From contig CM041779.1 of NCBI GenBank assembly GCA_023374045.1, forward strand, positions 144,833,485 to 144,897,484: a stretch of DNA of 64,000 nt, given 5' to 3'. The DNA is from Limonium bicolor (lineage: Eukaryota; Streptophyta; Magnoliopsida; Caryophyllales; Plumbaginaceae). Positions 58,691-64,000 of the stretch are shown here, one piece after another. Made by a program: the position numbers and the translations under genes. Each line of letters starts with the position of its first letter. Within the stretch, counting starts at the first letter, position 1. The notes under the pieces are model-generated. The model made no database searches and was not told the DNA's origin. It worked only from the letters and a program-made list of their open reading frames with translations.

Positions 58691-58989
58691 GTATACTCAT
58701 TATGAAAATCTTTTTTTTTTGAAAAGGTAATGATGAATATATATAGACAGAGTTTTTACAAAATTTGATATATAGAGGCCTATATATCAGACTGCAAATA
58801 TAAGCAAAGAGGCTCGGGGGAGGGGGTATACAAAAACCCTCAATAACATGATCAAGCGTGAATCTAGCTGCAGGGGATATCAGAAAGGAGGGGGAGGGGA
58901 ACAAAATTTTCCACAACACCAAAAAAACCCTCTATACAAAAAGGCTAGGAGCAGAGCACTCTATCCAGCCAGTGAGAGTCTTTGTTAGA

Positions 58990-59618
58990 GTGACCCATCT
59001 TCATCCAGATAGTAGACTTTACGGCAGCTTTAATGTCTACAACTAAAGGGGCAGGGCTCTTTGCTTTGTTGGCCTGCGCGGTTGCATCTCTCAATCCATA
59101 TGTAATAAACCACATTAGCGATGATAGCTCTCTTTACTATTCGGTCGATCGGGCTATTCCTCTTGCAGTAGCGGGAAATCCAGTGGGAGCAGCTACAAAG
59201 GCTGTTCCTATTTGTTGGGATCTTCAACCAGTCACAGATGCTCCACCAAACTCTGCTAGAGTACCTGCATTGGAAAAAAGGTGGTGGCTAGTCTCTGGAG
59301 GCTTGCTCACAGAGCCAGCATCTGTTAGCAAGACAAATGCCCCAAGATTGGAGCTTATCGCAAGTTTTCAACCTACCTCTAAAGGTAATCCATAAGATGA
59401 ATTTAGCTTTGGGAAGGGCCCAGGAATTCCAGCAAATGTTATGCCAGACAAATAATCTCGCGAGAGGGGTTATGTCGTTTAGAAGGCTGACAGGGGGTTG
59501 GGGTTGGTAGGAATAAAGCAGAGAGGAGGCATCTTCAGAGGAAGGAACGCACTGCTTGATCCACCAGTCCCTGGTGTGGAGGATGGTTTTCTAGGCCCAA
59601 GGGTCATTTCCCTTTACC
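58990..59618 (-). pseudogene. LINE ORF2, C-terminal zf-RVT region
   Basis: Minus-strand reading gives GNDPWA, KTILHTRDWWIKQCVPS, WNSWALPKAKFILWITFRGR, LKTCDKLQSWGICLANRCWL, C-x2-C/H spacing around CEQASRDSHHLFFQC, and VVYYIWIERCNR. This is the zinc-binding tail typical of plant LINE reverse transcriptases. It joins the RT part at 61274 once the inserted LTR is discounted. Confidence 0.8.
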
Positions 59619-59623
59619 GCAAC

Positions 59624-61268
59624 TGATAAGTGTCCAAATGAGCATGATTTATAGGTGTATTTCATATATGATATTAGCACTTTTCTTGCTCATTTCTCCA
59701 CTTCGGTTAGTTTTCCTCTAGTTTATGTTTTATTGTTTATCTCATGAATTTATTGGTTTAACATGAGGAAAACCAAGCTGGGAGTAAAGTAGACGAAGAG
59801 ACAAACGCATAGAGCCAAACGGCTCAGAAAACGGGGTCCAAACGAACAATGTAGAGCCGGTCGAAGTCGGAAGGAATAAGTCACGACAGGTTGCAACCGC
59901 CTCTGCGATTCAAGATAACTGGCGGACAACACATAAGGGGCAACCGCCCCATAACTGGCGGACACCACCAAGCTCCAACCGCTTGTTATCAAGCGGACAC
60001 CACAGAGAGTACCGCCTATTACCGGGCGGTCTGGAGGCGGAACGGGAAGGACACACCCGCCTATTACCGGGCGGTTCCTCAGGCGGACGGCCGGCGGACA
60101 CGTCTAAACTTCTAGTCGACGAACAGTTTTCTTCCTCGCCGACCTCGCAACTCGCCGCTGCAATCGTCCACTCGTCCACTGTCTGCAACTTATCCATCTA
60201 CTCTGCACACGCTCTGTCCCTGCAATCAATGAAGCAATCAGTGAGCTGCAATCAAACGATTCTTCCACCGCCTCAATCATTTACTCACGCGTCTGTCTAT
60301 CTTCTCTGCTGCCTCTTCCTTCCTTTTCTTCTTTTCTCTATATAAACCCACGAGCTTCACCCAATAAATCCACCATCAATTCATCCACGACCGAGCAGAC
60401 CACAAACCACACACCATCTCATTTCTCTCCTTCCGCCTTCTCCATTTTATTTATTTTACAGTCCACCAAATCCACCTCTACCCCTACGTATACAAAATAG
60501 CAGAGTGAGCCGGAGTGATTACGGATGATTTCTATTACTCTTGTCTCTGTCTATCTATTTAATATGTTAGGCTAGTTTACGTATACTCTGGGAATGGTTA
60601 TTATATGTTTGTATTAATTATGCTATATTTTTACTGGTTTAATTATATATAGTTTGTTACGTTTTAAAGGTTATCTCGCACCTTTTTAATAAATGTCATG
60701 AGTTTATTAAATTGCTTTCCTAAGTCTATTTTGATCAGACCGGTGATAAATAGATAGTTAATTAAGACGTAAAACTGGAGGAAACTTGTTATGATTTAAT
60801 AAGTTAGTATTCAGTTGCAAATGTAATTCCTCAAATACTCCTCTGTCGTTCGCAGGCTTTTGCTTGAACCTTGATTAGAACCTTGCATTACAGGTGAACG
60901 AGTTCTTATGAGGCTATGACTTAGTCCTTAAGAATTACAGGAACCTTGCCAAATTATTAAACCAGTAGAGATAGCTTAATTATGCAGATTATATTAACCT
61001 GACCCAGGAGTTCCATTTTATTTATCTATTAACTTAGTTTATTTTATCTTTTCTTTTTTTTATTTTACAAGTCAATTAATCCCCCTCCTGTGACACGCTT
61101 AGGTACTATTATATGTACATTAGTCCCACGGTTCGACATCCGGTTGCTTACAATTTTCACTATACTACTGCGACCGGGATTTGTTTGCAGCCCGACGTTT
61201 AATTTGAGTTTTAATTTCTTTTCTTTTAATTTTACACCAGTTTAACCACTCACTTTATAACGTCTGCA
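59624..61268 (+). mobile_element. Solo LTR inserted in the LINE, perfect GCAAC duplication
   Basis: 1645 bp, TGATAAGTG...CGTCTGCA (TG/CA ends). GCAAC stands at 59619-59623 and 61269-61273. Removing it restores the LINE reading DIWTVAVKGNDPWA. A TATA box (TATATAAACC) is at about 60339. It contains several GGCGG/CCGCC hairpins (59900-60090). Its start is related to the LTR at 45429. The frames at 59891-60345 lie inside it and have no known match. Orientation is taken from the TATA box. Confidence 0.9.
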
Positions 61269-61273
61269 GCAAC

Positions 61274-63045
61274 CGTCCAAATGTCTTGGGTGTTCAAAAA
61301 GAGGTTGTGGATCCATTGGATCCACAGGCGCTCCGAGTCATTTATGATCGAGGAGATGGTTTTAAGAATGAAGCACAAGTTCCATTTGTGGATGTCTTTA
61401 AGACCCAAGCCCCCGTGCTTTTTTGTGTCCGTAATGGACTCCCACGCCACCATAGGAGTGGTGTTACGGTCCGTCTCCCCTGACCAGAGGAAAGAGCGAA
61501 AGTACTTAGTAATGCTCTTGATAACATTTTTGGGAATGGAAATACAGGAGGCCCAAAAGCCGACAATGCCAAAAAGAGTGCTTTGAATGAGGGAGAGACG
61601 ACCCGCAAAGGAGAGGGACTTGCCCGCCCAGGCGGAGATGGATCTACGGATGCTGTCAATGAGAGGGTTAAAGTCGGTGGTTTTCGGTTTCCTAGCGGTT
61701 ATGGGGATACCCAGGTACCGAAAAGGAAAAGAGCCAAGGTTGAAGCCGATAGAGTGGAGGATAGAATCCGTAAGGATGGGGTTAACTCCTCCCAGGAATA
61801 TGTCAGATTTTGTTGGATTTAGTTTAAGCCCCGAGGCCTCAGAGAAACGCTCAACCTTACCAAGCATGAGAGAAATTGAGTCGTGGTCGCCTCTGCAGAA
61901 AAGGAGAGCGTCATCAGCAAAGAGGAGATGTGAGAGACGAGAGAGCTGCAGGACGGGTGGAAGCGAAAACCAGGGGTTTGGGGGAGCTGATCAAGGAGGC
62001 GGGGAGCATATCCATAACTATCACAAAAAGGTAGGGGGAGAGAGGGTCCCACTGGCGTAGACCACGTTCCCCTTTGAAGAACCCAGAGGGGGAGCCATTA
62101 ATGTTAATCGAGAAGGAAGCGGTGGTGACACATTGCATGATCCAGTTGTTGAATTTAGGAGGAAAGTTAAGATAGGAGAGGGTGTCCTGGAGGAAGGTCC
62201 AGTCCACGGTGTCGAAGGCTTTCCTGATATCCATCTTCATCATACACGCGGGGAGATATGGGCCCTTTGGTAGTTTTTCATCAGGCAGGAGCAAAGTTGG
62301 ATATTATCAGAGATAAGGCGACCCTTAATGAAGGCTGATTGGTTTTTGCTGATAATGGAGGGAAGGGTGCCTTTCATCCTATCCGTGAGGATCTTGCTGA
62401 TGATCTTATAAAGAGTATTGCAACAGGAGATGGGTCTGTAGTCCCCGGGCGAGGAGGCTGCGTCAGATTTTGGGATGAGGGAGATGATAGTGGAGTTGAC
62501 TTCTTTGAGGAGTCTGCCACTGTGGAAAAATCCTTTGATTGCCTGGCAGATATCCTCCCCTACTATATCCCAGGCAGCTTTAAAAAACTCGGCCGTGTAA
62601 CTGTCCGGCCCGGGAGCTTTGTCATCCTTGATGGAGAGAAGGGCTAGCTTGATGTCCTTAGAGTCCACAGGCCGGATTAAGGAGGTCAGTTGGATTGGTC
62701 GAGCGTTCTGGACTCCGTCAAGTGAAGATCCGCAAAGGAGAGGGGCAGGGATGCTTTGGTGCCAAGGGATTGTTTGAAGTGAGAGACTAGACATTCCTCA
62801 ATGTCGACAGGGGAGTTGAGGACCTCACCACGGTCATTTGTGATGGAGGCGATGGAGTTCTTATTTCTCCTTGCCTTAATGGCTCTATGGAAGAAGGCAT
62901 TGTTGGAGTCAGCAAACTTTAGCCAACGGGTTTTAGCAAGCTGGCGAAGGAATAAGAGCTCCTGCTTGTCTCGAGTAAGGAGTTTGAGCCTCAGGGACTT
63001 CTCTTTGGAAATTAAGGTCAGGTTCCAAGGGTCAGAGTCCAACAA
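61274..63045 (-). pseudogene. LINE ORF2, reverse transcriptase region
   Basis: Minus-strand reading in three frames gives LISKEKSLRLKLLTRDKQEL, AKTRWLKFADSNNAFFHRA, then APGPDSYTAEFFKAAWDIVG and DYRPISCCNTLYKIISKIL. QSAFIKGRLISDNI, KMDIRKAFDTVDWTFL and RGLRQWDPLSPYLFVIVMD follow, with the catalytic FADD (61910-61921) and ASGLKLNPTKSDIFLGG after that. Motif order is that of plant LINE RT. Frame changes near 62700, 62270 and 61905 make it non-functional. Confidence 0.9.
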
Positions 63046-63056
63046 GGTTTGTGTAT

Positions 63057-63986
63057 CTATAAGCTCCTTCCTGATAGTAAGGCTTTTATCCTCAAGTGAG
63101 CCAAATTCTGTTCTATGCGAGAGGAGAGACCGGTTTTGAGGAGCTTGAGCCTTTTAATTACATTGAAGAGACGACTTCCTTGGGGGATGGGAGTATTCCA
63201 GGCTTCGCGAACAAGGGGAAGAAAAGAGGGGTCGTTTGTCCAGAAGTTGAGAAATTTGAAGTTCCTTTTGCGGGAGTTGGATTGGCACAAGGTGATTCGC
63301 ATAGGGCTGTGGTCCGACACAAGAGGGGGAAGGAAGTTAGCGTAGCTGTTTGGGTAGGCCAAGATCCACTCAACATTTACCAGGACCCTGTCAATTTTGT
63401 CGTGGACTCGATTGTGGTCGTACTGGTTATTCCACCAAGTATAAAAGCGCCCATAGTAGTGAAGGTCCTGTAGCTCGGCAGTAGAGACACAGTTTGCAAA
63501 GTCCCGATAGTCACGAGGAGAGGGGGTGCGGGAGCTAAGTCTGTCATCCGCGTAGAGGATGTTATTAAAATCCCCAGCAACCACCCAGGGGCCCTGGATG
63601 TGCGAGCTGAGGTGGTTTATATCCTCCCACAGGCGCGATCTGAGCGAGGGGTTGTTTCTGCCATATACGGCCGACATGAAAAAGAAAGAGGAGTCAATAA
63701 AGGAAGCTTTACATGTCAGCATTTGGTCAGACGTGTGGACAAGAGTGAGGGAGATAATAGAGGGGTCAAAAAGGATCCAAATGCGACCATTGGGGTGCGC
63801 GTCATAGTTGTGGACAAAGTTCTAGGTGGGAAAGAAACGAGCTAGGATCGGAAGGTGGTTACTAGAGGACACATGGGTTTCTAGGAGGGCGAAAGCAAAA
63901 AGGTCCTGACTGGTGACAAACTTTTGGATCTCTCTAAGCTTGGGAAGGTCATTGCATCCCCTTACATTCCAAACCGCTAGATTCAT
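63057..63986 (-). pseudogene. LINE ORF2, AP endonuclease region
   Basis: It starts with MNLAVWNVRGCNDLPKLREI at 63986 and has LLETHVSSSN, SAVYGRNNP, WVVAGDFNNIL, DRVLVN and LVSDHSPM, the conserved endonuclease/exonuclease/phosphatase motifs. There is a TAG stop at about 63827 and a frame change near 63098, before the link to the RT domain. Confidence 0.88.
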
Positions 63987-64000
63987 GTGGACGGCATGGA

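Larger units (their letters stand above)
58709..64000 (-). mobile_element. LINE (non-LTR) retrotransposon, minus strand, inactivated and interrupted
   Basis: Poly-A end (T run at 58709-58720 on the plus strand), then 3' region, zinc-binding zf-RVT segment, reverse transcriptase and AP endonuclease up to about 63986. The window ends near the ORF2 start, so any ORF1 and 5' UTR are outside. A solo LTR (59624-61268) splits ORF2. Many frameshifts are present. Confidence 0.9.

Noticed and set aside
59033..59395. 120-codon plus-strand ORF
   Set aside because: Antisense to the LINE zinc-binding region, which has recognisable motifs on the minus strand.
61281..63845. Long plus-strand ORFs opposite the LINE
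   Set aside because: Antisense shadows of the reverse transcriptase and endonuclease frames. The minus-strand motifs are conserved and the plus-strand ones match nothing.

Overview
This window is nuclear DNA from a flowering plant, probably a eudicot. The signs are AT-rich intergenic DNA, many short GT-AG introns, an 18-exon plant-type GH35 beta-galactosidase, a chlorophyll-binding-protein relic, a nuclear-type tRNA-Ala copy and typical plant transposons (Ty1/copia, gypsy-like LTR elements, LINE, SINE, Mutator-like, Stowaway-like and hAT-like elements). I cannot name the species from sequence alone.

Layout. 1-3.3 kb is a diverged AT-rich repeat followed by an LTR-like remnant. 4.54-5.06 kb holds a small two-exon gene for a secreted cysteine-rich, defensin-like peptide, apparently intact. 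7.59-12.7 kb is a decayed copia pol, split at a perfect TGTAA duplication by a 4.0-kb minus-strand LTR element that has two 1.7-kb LTRs and almost no interior. 12.69-18.8 kb is a relic of a CP26 (Lhcb5-like) gene whose first exon is split by a 5.6-kb copia element (TSD CCGCT). The 3' LTR of that copia carries a 492-bp Stowaway-like MITE. 19.2-20.6 kb is a second, minus-strand copia remnant (gag, PBS and LTR).

20.76-27.1 kb and 31.83-37.3 kb are two tandem minus-strand beta-galactosidase genes with the same 18-exon structure. The proximal copy (20.76-26.80 kb) reads open through all 18 exons (738 codons plus stop). The distal copy keeps every splice site but has four frame-breaking deletions. 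Between and beyond them lie a SINE, a hAT-like MITE and other small repeats, and gene-poor AT-rich DNA.

45.4-46.4 kb is a probable solo LTR, followed by a degraded tRNA-Ala(AGC). 46.59-56.95 kb is the most interesting object: a ~10.4-kb Mutator-like element with ~300-bp terminal inverted repeats. It carries a plus-strand plant mobile domain (PMD, MAIN-like) gene, a convergent minus-strand fragment of a MuDR-type transposase N-terminus, two further plus-strand transposase-N-terminal-like ORFs, an 11-copy ~139-bp subterminal array and an 8-copy ~192-bp satellite array. No DDE transposase core is visible. 56.95-58.7 kb is a diverged long-period repeat. 58.7-64 kb is a minus-strand LINE (endonuclease, reverse transcriptase, zinc-binding tail, poly-A) split by a 1.65-kb solo LTR with a perfect GCAAC duplication.

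The likely functional genes are the cysteine-rich peptide gene and beta-galactosidase copy 1. Almost everything else is transposon or relic, much of it nested, and the nesting gives relative ages.
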